Assembly: GCF_004151235.1 (NCBI RefSeq)
Contig: NZ_JUIV01000002.1
Coordinates: 558,001-622,000, forward strand
Length of the DNA stretch: 64,000 nt
DNA from: Flavobacterium anhuiense
GTDB taxonomy: Bacteria; Bacteroidota; Bacteroidia; Flavobacteriales; Flavobacteriaceae
Reading direction: 5' to 3'
This document shows positions 51,609 through 61,034 of this stretch, piece by piece. Below the pieces are notes generated by a model. The model saw only the letters and a program-made list of their open reading frames with translations. It searched no databases and was not told where the DNA came from. The stretch's first letter is position 1. Every line of letters starts with the position of its first letter. The translations under genes were made by a program, and so were the position numbers.

Positions 51609-53657
51609 CTATAGAAAATCTTTCTCAGAAACTCCTTCGTTAATCTTGATATCAGACATTTTGATATCCAATTCAAAACCAACATTCTGAACTAGGTTAA
51701 AAGGAACTTTAACGCCTTTTACTTCTTTATAATCGTTGAAATTAGTGATTTGTTCAACTGATTTACCAGCTTGTTCACGAACTTTAGATTCGGCAGTTTT
51801 TAATCCTGATTTAACGTCGTAATAATATTTTGTTTTGCCGTCTTTAATGACATAGGCATCGCTTCCATTGATTGGCTCGATTCCTTCCACTTTTAGATCG
51901 GTTCTTTTTACAAGTTGTAATTCTTCAAAAGGAGCGGCATTAGCTTTCATTTCTGCTAAATCTTCTCCTTCAAGGTTTTTTCTTTGACCTTGTTGTTCAA
52001 CGTAAGCGCCTTTTTCATTAACCACCTGTTTCATTAAATTCATTGTTCCCATAGAAAGCGAAACGATCATTTTTCCTCTTGAATCTAATTTAGAGATAAA
52101 AGTCAATGGAGTAGGAGCTTGCGGAATCGTTGTGGAACCATTCATATATAATGTTTTTACAGATGTAACTGCTTTTTCTCCGCCAATAGCATTAATATAG
52201 TTTTCAAAAACTGTTTTTGCGCTAATATCTTTTGGTGCTTGTTTTTTTGTTGAAGGTTTTTCAACTGGATTTCCATATTTGTCGAAATAAGAAATTGGAA
52301 TCTGTAATTTTTCTAAACCAGGAATAACATCAGTTCCTTTTCCGACAATAACAATTCGCATATTATCCAGTAAAAAGTATTTGTTGGCAACGCGATAAAT
52401 ATCGTCAGCAGTAACGTTATTGATGGTTTGAATGTATTTTTCGTAGAAATCAGCAGGAAGTTTTTCTGTTTCAATGTTTAAAGCATAACGTGCAACAGCC
52501 TGTGGTTTTTCAACCTGCATTACAAATCTTCCTATATAACCTGCTTTTACGTTTCTTAAAACTTCTGGATCAACTCTTTCGGTTCTAATTCTTTTAATTT
52601 CTTTTACAAACTGAACAACTGCACTGTCTGTAACAGTATTTCTAACGGCCGAAGACGCTTTGAATTTAGTCACATATTTTCCGCTTCCAATGCTTGAATT
52701 TGCGCCGTAAGTCCATGCGTGCTGCTCGCGAAGATTCATGTTTAAATAGCTGTTAAAATCGCCTCCTAAAATTTGATTAGCAATAACTGCTGGGAAAAAA
52801 TCAGGATCGCTCATTCTTAAATTAATAGTATTCACCAATGAAATTTCAGATTGAACTGCATTTGGAACGTCAACAAAATCTATTTGCAAGTTTGAAACAT
52901 TTGTTGGATTTGGGTAAGTGTTTTTTGGCGCTGCTTGTTTTTTCCATCCGCTGAATAATTTTTCAACAGCTGTTTTTACCTCTTTAAATTTTACATCGCC
53001 AATAACGACCAAATAAGCGTTTTCTGGAACAAAATAAGTTTTGTAATTGTTTTGAACATCTGCAAGCGTAACATTTTTAACCGTTTCCTCAGAAAGGTAT
53101 TCTCCTGCAGGATGATTTTTCCCAAAAGCCAAAACATCGACAACTCTGTTTGAAATGGCAGGAACGCTTTTTTCGTCAGCTTTTAAACCTTCTAAAAGTT
53201 TTGCTTTTTCTTTGTCAAATTCTGCCTGAGTGAAATTTGGCTGTAAAGCTCCTTCCGCCAAAAGTTCTAAAACACGTCCAGAATATTTTGATAATGTACT
53301 TGCATAAGCACCTTGAGAAGTGAAATTGATGTTAGCTCCGTAAAAATCAATTTCTTCGTTAAAAGCTTCTTTGGTTGTTTTTTTGGTTCCGTTTCCGATT
53401 AAACTGCTAGTCAATTCGTCAACCCCTTTTTTGTTGCCTTCAGTAAATGGAGCATTGTCCAAAGTAAGTGTATAGCTCACTCTAGGCAATTTGTGGTTTT
53501 CAACAACCAAAACCTTCATGCCGTTTGATAAAACAAAGGTCTGCGGTTTTTTGATGTTGACTACTGGGGCATTTCCTGGTTTGGGTTGTGGACGATCTTG
53601 TGCTTGCATAATTCCAGTTAGGAAAATAAGGATTAAAAAAGGATATATTTTTTTCAT
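51609..53657 (-). CDS. M16 family peptidase homologue, zinc site lost (682 aa)
   Basis: A secreted protein (signal MKKIYPFLILIFLTGIMQA) with two M16 domains up to about residue 450 and an extra C-terminal domain (about 470-682) that looks like a lipid-binding LolA-type fold. In the active-site position the HxxEH motif is replaced: GVDELTSSLIGNGT aligns with the usual HFLEHMLFKGT. The substrate-binding Arg/Tyr part (NLREQHAWTYGANSSIGSG) is retained. It lies 12 bp after an M16 peptidase with an intact site, so the two most likely form a heterodimer, like the alpha and beta subunits of the mitochondrial processing peptidase. Confidence 0.88.
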   Translation of the reverse strand: MKKIYPFLILIFLTGIMQAQDRPQPKPGNAPVVNIKKPQTFVLSNGMKVLVVENHKLPRVSYTLTLDNAPFTEGNKKGVDELTSSLIGNGTKKTTKEAFNEEIDFYGANINFTSQGAYASTLSKYSGRVLELLAEGALQPNFTQAEFDKEKAKLLEGLKADEKSVPAISNRVVDVLAFGKNHPAGEYLSEETVKNVTLADVQNNYKTYFVPENAYLVVIGDVKFKEVKTAVEKLFSGWKKQAAPKNTYPNPTNVSNLQIDFVDVPNAVQSEISLVNTINLRMSDPDFFPAVIANQILGGDFNSYLNMNLREQHAWTYGANSSIGSGKYVTKFKASSAVRNTVTDSAVVQFVKEIKRIRTERVDPEVLRNVKAGYIGRFVMQVEKPQAVARYALNIETEKLPADFYEKYIQTINNVTADDIYRVANKYFLLDNMRIVIVGKGTDVIPGLEKLQIPISYFDKYGNPVEKPSTKKQAPKDISAKTVFENYINAIGGEKAVTSVKTLYMNGSTTIPQAPTPLTFISKLDSRGKMIVSLSMGTMNLMKQVVNEKGAYVEQQGQRKNLEGEDLAEMKANAAPFEELQLVKRTDLKVEGIEPINGSDAYVIKDGKTKYYYDVKSGLKTAESKVREQAGKSVEQITNFNDYKEVKGVKVPFNLVQNVGFELDIKMSDIKINEGVSEKDFL

Positions 53658-53669
53658 GATTCGATATTC

Positions 53670-54992
53670 TTAGTTTTGAGATTTGGCTGTCGGAATATAA
53701 TCTAAAATCAAACGCTGATTTGGGTTCAAATACTTCTTGGCAACTTCTCTGATTTCTTCTCTTGTAATCGAGTGATAGATGTCAATTTCGGTATTGATTA
53801 AATTAACGTCGCCATAAAGTAAATAATACGAAGCAAGATTTTCAGCAATTCCTTCCACGCTTGAATTGGCGTTTACATAATTGTTATCGAATTTGTTCTG
53901 TAATTTTTGATAATCTTTTTCAGAAATAAGATCGGTTTGGATTTTTACAATTTCCTCGTCCATTTCCTTTAAAATATCATTAATTGTATATGGAGCCATC
54001 GGCAGGCCATAAAGAATGTATGTTCCGTAATCTTCTTGGCTAAATCCAACCGCGCCAATCTGTAATGCCATTTTCTTGTCGTCAACTATTTTTTTGTAAA
54101 GTTTAGAGCTTTTTCCATCACTTAAATAAGAAGAAATTAAGTCTAATACTCTAGCGTCTCTAGTTTTCATTGAAGGCGTTCTGTATGAAGCCACAATCAT
54201 CGGAATCTGAATGTTCGGATCTTCGTAAGTAGCCTTAATGGTTTGTGTAATTGGCTCTTCAGTAAAAGTTTGCTTTTTAACTTCTTCACCTCTTGGAATT
54301 GGTCCGAAATATTTCTGAATCCATTCTTTTGTTTTTGTTTTTTCGAAATCTCCGGCAACCACTAAAACGGCATTGTTTGGAGTGTAGAATTTTTTATTAA
54401 AAGCCTGAAATTCTTCCAGAGTTGCGGCATCCAAATCTTTCATTGAACCGATAGTCGTCCATCTATAAGGGTGATTTTTGAACATGTTTTTCTTAACCTC
54501 TGCCAGAATATTTCCATATGGCTGATTGTCGTAACGCATTCTTTTTTCTTCTTTTACTACTTCATTTTGTGTATCTACGCCGACCTTATTAATAATAGGA
54601 TGCATTAGTCTCTCAGATTCCATCCATAAACCAAGCTCTAAGCTGTTAGAGGGAAAAACTTCATAATAATACGTTCTATCGTCAGAAGTGTTAGCATTGT
54701 TAACTCCACCATTTGCGGTAACGATTTTCATCCATTCTCCGCGTTTTATATTTTGAGTTCCTTCAAATAATAAATGCTCAAAAAAGTGTGCGAAACCTGT
54801 TCGATCAGGACGTTCGTCTTTTGATCCAACATGATACATTACCGACGTAATAACAACAGGAGCAGACGGATCATTGTGTAAAATGACATGCAATCCATTG
54901 TCTAAATCGTATTCTTCAAAAGCTACTTTTTGGGCATGAGCCACTCCGCCAAGCATTAATGCAGCACTTAACATCATTATTGATTTTTTCAT
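53670..54992 (-). CDS. M16 family zinc metallopeptidase, active subunit (440 aa)
   Basis: A secreted peptidase (signal MKKSIMMLSAALMLGGVAHA, cut before QKV). The zinc motif is intact: H69-F-F-E72-H73, with the distal glutamate in VKEEKRM (E148 or E149). It is one M16A/B unit of two domains; the second has SYLSDGKSSKLYKKIVDDKK. It is the first gene of a two-gene operon with the inactive homologue, and acts in the periplasm on peptides or small proteins. It lies away from the ribosomal gene pair on the right, which is divergent. Confidence 0.92.
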   Translation of the reverse strand: MKKSIMMLSAALMLGGVAHAQKVAFEEYDLDNGLHVILHNDPSAPVVITSVMYHVGSKDERPDRTGFAHFFEHLLFEGTQNIKRGEWMKIVTANGGVNNANTSDDRTYYYEVFPSNSLELGLWMESERLMHPIINKVGVDTQNEVVKEEKRMRYDNQPYGNILAEVKKNMFKNHPYRWTTIGSMKDLDAATLEEFQAFNKKFYTPNNAVLVVAGDFEKTKTKEWIQKYFGPIPRGEEVKKQTFTEEPITQTIKATYEDPNIQIPMIVASYRTPSMKTRDARVLDLISSYLSDGKSSKLYKKIVDDKKMALQIGAVGFSQEDYGTYILYGLPMAPYTINDILKEMDEEIVKIQTDLISEKDYQKLQNKFDNNYVNANSSVEGIAENLASYYLLYGDVNLINTEIDIYHSITREEIREVAKKYLNPNQRLILDYIPTAKSQN

Positions 54993-55205
54993 AAAGATTA
55001 ATAATTTTAAAATATCAACAATAGTAGGTAGACAAGAGTTGATTTTGGTTACACCAAAAATAGTTTTTTTTAGTTATGTATTACAGATTTGTTTTCAAAT
55101 AAATGCTATTTTAACAATCTTTTACTTTAAATTAATTTTGTTTTCTATGTGGAACTGCTTGAAAAACAAGGTTTTTTTAGTTGAAAATATTTTTGCTTTT
55201 ATGGG

Positions 55206-55235
55206 TTGCATAGTAAATTATTAGTTGTATATTTG
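55206..55235 (+). promoter_or_regulatory. Promoter of rplU-rpmA
   Basis: TTG (55206-55208), a 19-bp spacer and TATATTTG (55228-55235) match the Bacteroidota consensus exactly, about 30 bp before rplU. A small hydrophobic frame at 55039-55224 overlaps it and is rejected. Confidence 0.85.
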
Positions 55236-55265
55236 CAACCTTAAAATTCAATAAATCAATTTGAT

Positions 55266-55709
55266 ATGTATGCAATCGTAGAGATAGCAGGGCAACAATT
55301 TAAAGTAAGCAAAGATTTAAAGGTTTATGTTCACCGTTTAGCTAACGAAGAAGGTTCAAAAGTTTCTTTTGACAAAGTTCTTTTGTTAGATGACAATGGA
55401 AATGTAACTTTAGGCGCCCCAGCTATAGAAGGTGCTTCAGTAGAAGCTAAAGTGTTACAACACTTAAAAGGAGATAAAGTTATCGTTTTCAAAAAGAAAA
55501 GAAGAAAAGGATACAAAAAAAGAAATGGTCACAGACAATATCTTACTCAAATTGTAATTGAAGGTATTACTGCAGCAGGAGGAACAAAAAAAGCAGCAGC
55601 TAAAAAAGCAGTTGTAGCAGAAGATGCAGCAGCTACTGAAGAAGTAGAAGCAGCTCCAAAAGCAAAAAAAGCAGCTCCAAAAGCAAAAAAAGAGACTACT
55701 AAAGAATAA
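55266..55709 (+). CDS. rplU: Ribosomal protein bL21 with Ala/Lys-rich C-terminal tail
   Basis: A 147-residue ribosomal protein of the large subunit. Residues 1-102 are canonical bL21 (MYAIVEIAGQQFKVSKDLKV; FKKKRRKGYKKRNGHRQ near 79-95; TQIVIEGI). From about 105 there is a tail of Ala, Lys and Glu (KKAAAKKAVVAEDAAATEE, then two AAPKAKK units), which adds about 40 residues beyond the usual 103. Such tails are found in several Flavobacteria; they have low complexity and vary between species. rpmA follows 24 bp later. Confidence 0.96.
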   Translation: MYAIVEIAGQQFKVSKDLKVYVHRLANEEGSKVSFDKVLLLDDNGNVTLGAPAIEGASVEAKVLQHLKGDKVIVFKKKRRKGYKKRNGHRQYLTQIVIEGITAAGGTKKAAAKKAVVAEDAAATEEVEAAPKAKKAAPKAKKETTKE

Positions 55710-55733
55710 TAACAATATTTAAACTCATACGTC

Positions 55734-55994
55734 ATGGCTCACAAGAAAGGTGTCGGTAGTTCGAAGAATGGTAGAGAATCAGAATCAAAACGTCTAGGCG
55801 TTAAGATTTATGGTGGTCAAGCTGCTATTGCTGGAAACATCATCGTTAGACAAAGAGGTTCAAAACACAATCCAGGTGAAAACGTTTACATCAGTAAAGA
55901 TCACACTTTACATGCTAAAGTTGATGGAGTTGTTAAGTTCCAAAAGAAAAGAGATAACAAATCTTATGTATCTATTATTCCATTCGAGGCATAA
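55734..55994 (+). CDS. rpmA: Ribosomal protein bL27
   Basis: An 86-residue large-subunit ribosomal protein whose N-terminus reaches the peptidyl-transferase centre. It starts [20 protein letters not shown] with no N-terminal extension to be cleaved, unlike the Firmicutes form. Family stretches [20 protein letters not shown] and [19 protein letters not shown] are intact. It is cotranscribed with rplU and followed by a terminator. Confidence 0.97.
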   Translation: MAHKKGVGSSKNGRESESKRLGVKIYGGQAAIAGNIIVRQRGSKHNPGENVYISKDHTLHAKVDGVVKFQKKRDNKSYVSIIPFEA

Positions 55995-56016
55995 TAATCA
56001 TAGATTACTTTTATAG

Positions 56017-56046
56017 AAAACCCGTTCTGAAAAGATCGGGTTTTTT
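56017..56046 (+). terminator. Terminator after rpmA
   Basis: AAAACCCG (56017-56024) pairs with CGGGTTTT (56037-56044) with T residues beyond. Confidence 0.85.
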
Positions 56047-56133
56047 ATTTTCAACACATTGCGTTAAGTAAAAAACTTACATTTGTAAAATTGGGGATAA
56101 TTGGATATCTTCAAACTCTTTAAATGTTATAAG

Positions 56134-57429
56134 TTGAAAAAAATACTCTTATTTGCCCTTTTGTTCTGCATAAGCACTTATGGTAAAGTTGTATCAGATA
56201 GTGTTGCTATTCATTTGAGTGCTTTAAGCAATAAGCAGAAAAATGTTCTGTATGAATTTGAAGTTCTAAAAAAGAATGGTTTCAATACAGATCAGTTTTG
56301 GAATGCGCATAAAAATGAACTTCCTAGTTTATCTAATAATCTAAGGGATGAATTAGCAAAAGAGGTTTTCCTAAATTCAGATATTGTCTATACTCCGCAA
56401 AAAGATTCTGCTGTGCAATTGTGGATGCAGACGCAATTGCTAACCAATTGGATGTTTTATCTTTCGGCATTTATTGCTATTTGTGCTGTTATTGCTTTGT
56501 TTAAAAAATATTGGAGTCTACTAATTCGATTTTTGGTGAATCATTTGGCTCCTATAGTAAGGATTTTGTTTTCACCGGTTTTGCTGACTCTTGAATTGCT
56601 TTTAATTGGAGCAGCTTGTGTAATTTATGGCTGTATTGTTGAAGAATCTGTATTGCGAACCGTAATTATACATCTAGGCTTGTTTTTATTATGGAGCCAG
56701 TCTACGGCCTTATTTACAAAAGAATATTGGATTAAAAGATATGTTTACGAAATAGAAAATAACTTTTGGGGTAAAGATTCTTGGGAAACCATAAAAACGA
56801 TATGTTTTCCGGCTTTTATAGTTACAATTGCACTTTTATATGTGCTGTATAAAGTTCCTGCCGATATTTTTTATAATTACGAAGTAGTTTTGTCTGGAAT
56901 TGCTGCGGTTTATGCTTTGCCTTTCTGGCGTTCCTTAGAAAAATATATTTATCCTGTTTTATTTCCCTTTTATAAAGAAGATGATAGAGACAGAAGCGTT
57001 AATTCTCTTGCGGCTTGCACTGTTGTTGCGGTTATTGTCACGATAGTATTGGCACTGCAAGAAAATCTTATTTTTTATAATATTATCTCGGCTCTAATTG
57101 GTTTATTGATTTTGTCATTTTTAATTTTATCATTAAAAATGAATCATAAATACAGTTTTAGAAACTATTATTTTATACAATTAGTCACGCTTCTGTTTTT
57201 TAGCGCCGTTTTTATGTACGGTTTTTATCTTCACTTAAACGAAGTGATCTGGTTTACAATTATAGGATCAACTTTGTTTATAATACTAAAGTACATGGAA
57301 GCTTTTTCTTTTTTCTCAGATTGGAAAAGAGGAAAAGGCTGGGCTTGGAAACTTCTTGGTTTAGCTTTACTATTGTGGCTGATGGGTAAAGGGATTTTGT
57401 TTGTTTCAAAGCAAATATTTGCAGTTTAG
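56134..57429 (+). CDS. Multi-pass membrane protein of unknown function, MscS-channel-like scaffold possible
   Basis: A membrane protein of about 431 residues. It starts with a signal-like MKKILLFALLFCISTYG, a soluble segment of about 80 residues, and then some ten hydrophobic helices. I recognise no family with confidence; the layout (periplasmic segment, many helices) is reminiscent of mechanosensitive-channel relatives without the beta domain. The frame opens at TTG 56101, but the promoter (TTG 56059-56061, TACATTTG 56078-56085) would start the RNA near 56092, leaving almost no leader; TTG 56134 gives the cleaner signal peptide. No operon partner. Confidence 0.6.
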   Translation: MKKILLFALLFCISTYGKVVSDSVAIHLSALSNKQKNVLYEFEVLKKNGFNTDQFWNAHKNELPSLSNNLRDELAKEVFLNSDIVYTPQKDSAVQLWMQTQLLTNWMFYLSAFIAICAVIALFKKYWSLLIRFLVNHLAPIVRILFSPVLLTLELLLIGAACVIYGCIVEESVLRTVIIHLGLFLLWSQSTALFTKEYWIKRYVYEIENNFWGKDSWETIKTICFPAFIVTIALLYVLYKVPADIFYNYEVVLSGIAAVYALPFWRSLEKYIYPVLFPFYKEDDRDRSVNSLAACTVVAVIVTIVLALQENLIFYNIISALIGLLILSFLILSLKMNHKYSFRNYYFIQLVTLLFFSAVFMYGFYLHLNEVIWFTIIGSTLFIILKYMEAFSFFSDWKRGKGWAWKLLGLALLLWLMGKGILFVSKQIFAV

Positions 57430-57445
57430 TTATCTGTAAAAGAAA

Positions 57446-57479
57446 AGCCTTTGTCAAAGTTTTAAACTTGACAAAGGCT
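57446..57479. terminator. CTTTGTCAAAG hairpin terminator, copy 2
   Basis: AGCCTTTGTCAAAGTTT (57446-57462) pairs with AAACTTGACAAAGGCT (57464-57479) with one bulge. It is close in sequence to the hairpin at 51505, and both lie between convergent genes. Confidence 0.75.
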
Positions 57480-57528
57480 ATAAAGATTTTTCGTGTGATT
57501 GGAATTTGGAATTTGGAATTTAAAACAT

Positions 57529-60288
57529 TTATTCCTCAGTATCCTTAGTTTCTTCCAAATCTTCTGTTTTCTTACCGACTTTTACTTTCGGATTGTCTTG
57601 AGTTCCGGTAACAGTTAATGGAATTCCGAAAATACCAAAAGGAGGAAGGCCTAAACGCATTTTTAAGTTCAGTTTTCCGTCTAAGCTTGTTGTTCCTTCA
57701 ATTCTTGGTCTAAAGCCAGCGAACTTAAATTTAAAGCGATCTACAGTTATAATATTGTTTTTAACCGTTGTTTTGATATCAACTTTTGAAAGATCTGGAT
57801 TTTTCATAGACTCAGAATTGGTTTGTTTGCTTACAGCATTGAACATTTTCAATCCTCTTACTTTGACATCTTTTACAGAAAGAGTTCCGCCTCCAACAAG
57901 TGAAGGATAAACAGGATCCATGTTTGCATTTAAGCGTCCTTTAAGTTGGTAATCTAGCGAAACAATTCCTTGTGCTTTCTCTGCGGCGCTTGCCATTTTT
58001 CTAAAAACTTCAATCTCGTTATACGCTCTTTTTATATCAAAATCGGTGGCTTTGATGGCGTAATCAAAATTAGCCTTTTTAGTTGTAACTGCTTGATAAT
58101 TGGCGTTCATGGTAACCTTGCATCCAATTAGGTCAAAGCCTGTATTTTGCATGGTCAATTTGCCTTTATTCATGCTTAAGTTTCCAACAGCGTTTTGAAG
58201 GTTTAATTTGTCAAAATTTACTTTTTGTGCATTAGCCGTAAAGTTTAAATTCAGATTTGTAGGAATAATAATTACGCCGGTTTGTGTGTTTTCTGTTTTT
58301 GTCTCTGTTTTTGGCTTAGCGGTTTCTGTTACAGAAGTTCCTGGAGCGGTTTCCGACATAAATTCGTCAACATTGATGTATCGCGAAGTAACTTTAAAAG
58401 AACCTCTTAAAACGCCTGTATTTGTGGTGGCATAATTAATGACATTCTGTAAATATCCATTCATTTTAAAATCTGATTGCCCGTAAGCGGCTAGGAAATT
58501 ATTGAAAGACATTTTATCCTGATTGATTTTAAAAATTCCTTCTTTGATAATGAATTTCTTTGGAAGATACTCAGATGCAATTCCGATATTTCTTAGTTCG
58601 AGCGTTCCTTTATTGCTCAATTTGCTATAATTTCCTTTTTCGGCATCACTTTGTTTTCCTTTTAAGGTTAAATCTGCTTTTACAAAACCATCCAAATCAA
58701 GACCTTTTTGCGAGAAAACTTTATAAATTCTGCTAATATCCAATTCTCCTTTTGCTTTTACATCATAACTCAAGTCGTCAAAATTGCTTAAATCAGCCTG
58801 TACAAAAACAGGTTTTCCTTCAAAAGTAAATTGAGTTGGGGTTAAGTTTACTTTCAGATCGGCAAATGTCCCTTTTTGGTTTTCTATTTTCGATTTAATC
58901 GTAATATCGGTAATCGGATTTGGATAGTATGGCGTTTTTAAATATCCGTTATCCAAATTAAGAACTCCGTTTGTAACAGGAAAACGCTTATTTTTTTGGT
59001 CAAATACTCCATTTGCTTTTACATCGCCAGCTAGAGTTCCTTTTAATTCAATATCTGGAATTCCAAGTGCCTTAAGTAGTTTTTCAAGATCAATTTTAGC
59101 TTTAAAATCAGCGTTAATATCTGGAGTATTTACGCCTTTAACCAAAAATTTCGATTTTAAATAATCCTGATTAATGTTTAGCGATAAGTTTTTGGCATCA
59201 ACAATTACCAAATCTGGATTTAGAGATGGAACAGTTGTTTTAACGTCTAAATTTAAGTTTGAAACCGGAAATGCACTTTTGTTATAATTGACAAAACCAT
59301 CGCTTACTTTAATATCCAAATCTAAATCTGGAGCAATATTTTCAGAAGTAATGTACTTTCCTTTTAAAGTCAAAAGCAGATTTGTATTTCCTTTTAAGTC
59401 TGTTTTAGAAAGCCAAGTAATATATTTTGGAGGTAACGCTGTAAAGACATCATAAAGTTTACTGTTATTGGATTTAATAACGAAATCCATATTGTAGCCA
59501 TCCTTTAAAATGTCGAATTTTCCTTTAAAATCGACCAAAAGCTGATTGATTTTAAGGTTGTTCTGTTGGAAAAAGAAAGAAAGCGAGTTGATGTTTACTT
59601 TTGTAATTAAGTCAGCATCGATCTTTTTGTTCATTAAATATGGTTCGTCTTCGTAGACGATATTTAATTTTTCGATGTTGGCTTTAGAATATAAATCAAA
59701 AACAGCTTTGTTTAAATCGCCTTTTCCTAAATAGTTAAATCCGTATGCGTCAAAATGCACTTTAGTTGATTTATCATCGTAAACAATTTTACTTTTTAGA
59801 ATCTCGATTCGTTCTAGTTTTAGCGCTGTATCACTGCTGTCTTTAGCTTTAGAAGCTTGTTCTTGGGATTTATAAATGTTGTAATTTGCTTCTCCATTTG
59901 GATTTACTTTTACGTTTATAAAAGAATCCGATAAGTAAATCTGATCAATTTTTACCGATTTGCTAAAAATCAAACTTGCCACATTTATCCCGAAAGAAAC
60001 TTCTTTTGCTGTAATGAATTTTTCGTTTGTATATGGAGCGGAACCATTTAGACTTAAATCATCTAGCGTTAAAGTAAGGGAAGGGAAATGGTGGAAAAAT
60101 GACACCGAAACATCAGAATAATTTAGTTCAGCGCTTAATCTTTCGTTAGCCGTTTTCTTAATTTGTTCTTTAATCTGATCCTCAAAAACAATAGGCGTTA
60201 AGAATAATAATCCGATAATAACGACGAAAGTTATTCCGAAATACTTCGCAATTTTAAAAACGATTGATCTGGATTTACTTTTCTCCAT
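57529..60288 (-). CDS. AsmA-like envelope protein (AsmA_2 C-terminal family)
   Basis: A 919-residue protein with one N-terminal membrane helix (about 12-32) and a long beta-rich periplasmic part. The N-terminus is AsmA-like (FGITFVVIIGLLFLTPIVFE, LNYSDVSVSFFHHFPSLTL). The C-terminal region after about 800 has the AsmA_2 pattern (GRLNANMDPVYPSLVGGGTL, FKFAGFRPRIEGTTSLDGKL). Members, together with YhdP, TamB and Vps13-like proteins, are thought to be bridges for lipid transport between the inner and outer membranes. It lies alone on the minus strand, 51 bp after miaE. It ends in an acidic tail (KTEDLEETKDTEE). Confidence 0.87.
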   Translation of the reverse strand: MEKSKSRSIVFKIAKYFGITFVVIIGLLFLTPIVFEDQIKEQIKKTANERLSAELNYSDVSVSFFHHFPSLTLTLDDLSLNGSAPYTNEKFITAKEVSFGINVASLIFSKSVKIDQIYLSDSFINVKVNPNGEANYNIYKSQEQASKAKDSSDTALKLERIEILKSKIVYDDKSTKVHFDAYGFNYLGKGDLNKAVFDLYSKANIEKLNIVYEDEPYLMNKKIDADLITKVNINSLSFFFQQNNLKINQLLVDFKGKFDILKDGYNMDFVIKSNNSKLYDVFTALPPKYITWLSKTDLKGNTNLLLTLKGKYITSENIAPDLDLDIKVSDGFVNYNKSAFPVSNLNLDVKTTVPSLNPDLVIVDAKNLSLNINQDYLKSKFLVKGVNTPDINADFKAKIDLEKLLKALGIPDIELKGTLAGDVKANGVFDQKNKRFPVTNGVLNLDNGYLKTPYYPNPITDITIKSKIENQKGTFADLKVNLTPTQFTFEGKPVFVQADLSNFDDLSYDVKAKGELDISRIYKVFSQKGLDLDGFVKADLTLKGKQSDAEKGNYSKLSNKGTLELRNIGIASEYLPKKFIIKEGIFKINQDKMSFNNFLAAYGQSDFKMNGYLQNVINYATTNTGVLRGSFKVTSRYINVDEFMSETAPGTSVTETAKPKTETKTENTQTGVIIIPTNLNLNFTANAQKVNFDKLNLQNAVGNLSMNKGKLTMQNTGFDLIGCKVTMNANYQAVTTKKANFDYAIKATDFDIKRAYNEIEVFRKMASAAEKAQGIVSLDYQLKGRLNANMDPVYPSLVGGGTLSVKDVKVRGLKMFNAVSKQTNSESMKNPDLSKVDIKTTVKNNIITVDRFKFKFAGFRPRIEGTTSLDGKLNLKMRLGLPPFGIFGIPLTVTGTQDNPKVKVGKKTEDLEETKDTEE

Positions 60289-60339
60289 AGCAAAATGTGA
60301 TTTTTAAGTGTAAAAGATAGAGTTGAAAAAGAGCGTAAT

Positions 60340-60921
60340 TTATCCGTGAACGGTTTCTTTTTTACCATAATTGGTAATGATAGAACCTTCATATTCAATC
60401 CATTCTTTCCAGCGTTTATCAATGTCAATATTGTCTTGATATTTTCTGGCAAATCCTAAAAAAGTAGTGTAATGTCCGGCTTCAGAAATCATAAGATCTC
60501 GGTAGAATTTAGCTAATTTTTCGTCTTTTATGTTTTCAGAAAGCACTTTAAAACGTTCGCAGCTTCTAGCTTCAATCATTGCAGAAAACAATAATCTGTC
60601 GCAAAGCGCATCTCTTCGGCTTCCATCTTTTTTCATAAACTTAAAAAGTTCATTTACATAATGGTCTTTTCGCTCGCGTCCTAATGTAAGTCCGCGTTCC
60701 TTTATAATGTTATGAACCATTTGAAAATGCTCTAGTTCTTCTCTGGCAATTTCAAGCATTTCGGTTACAAGTTCTTCTATTTCAGAATTGTAAGTGACAA
60801 TGCTAATGGCGTTTGAAGCTGCTTTTTGTTCGCACCAAGCGTGATCCGTTAAAATTTCTTCGATATTAGACTCAACGATATTTACCCAGCGAGGGTCTGT
60901 AGCTAATTTTAATCCCAACAT
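60340..60921 (-). CDS. miaE: tRNA-(ms2)io6A hydroxylase-like diiron protein (MiaE)
   Basis: A 193-residue ferritin-like protein. The diiron ligands fit E-x-x-H patterns: EELEHFQMVHNI near 60-72 and, in the second half, SAMIEARSCERFKVL and SEAGHYTTFL. This is the MiaE family, which hydroxylates the isopentenyl group of A37 in certain tRNAs with O2. The start LGLKLATDPRWVNIVESNIEEILTDHAWCEQ is typical. It precedes the AsmA-like gene on the same strand. A CAAAATTA at 60945-60952 is a possible minus-strand -7 element. Confidence 0.9.
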   Translation of the reverse strand: MLGLKLATDPRWVNIVESNIEEILTDHAWCEQKAASNAISIVTYNSEIEELVTEMLEIAREELEHFQMVHNIIKERGLTLGRERKDHYVNELFKFMKKDGSRRDALCDRLLFSAMIEARSCERFKVLSENIKDEKLAKFYRDLMISEAGHYTTFLGFARKYQDNIDIDKRWKEWIEYEGSIITNYGKKETVHG

Positions 60922-61034
60922 AATTTCCGAGCATTTAGATTTTGCAAAATTAGTGTTTTTTTACGACCGAATCTTGGGAAATTGGGTGCAAATCCGCGGA
61001 AAAAAGCATTATTTTGTAATGTGAAACAAAAAAG

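Noticed and set aside
55039..55224. 61-codon hydrophobic frame before rplU
   Set aside because: It overlaps the rplU promoter boxes (55206-55235), has no family resemblance and is explained by AT-rich sequence.
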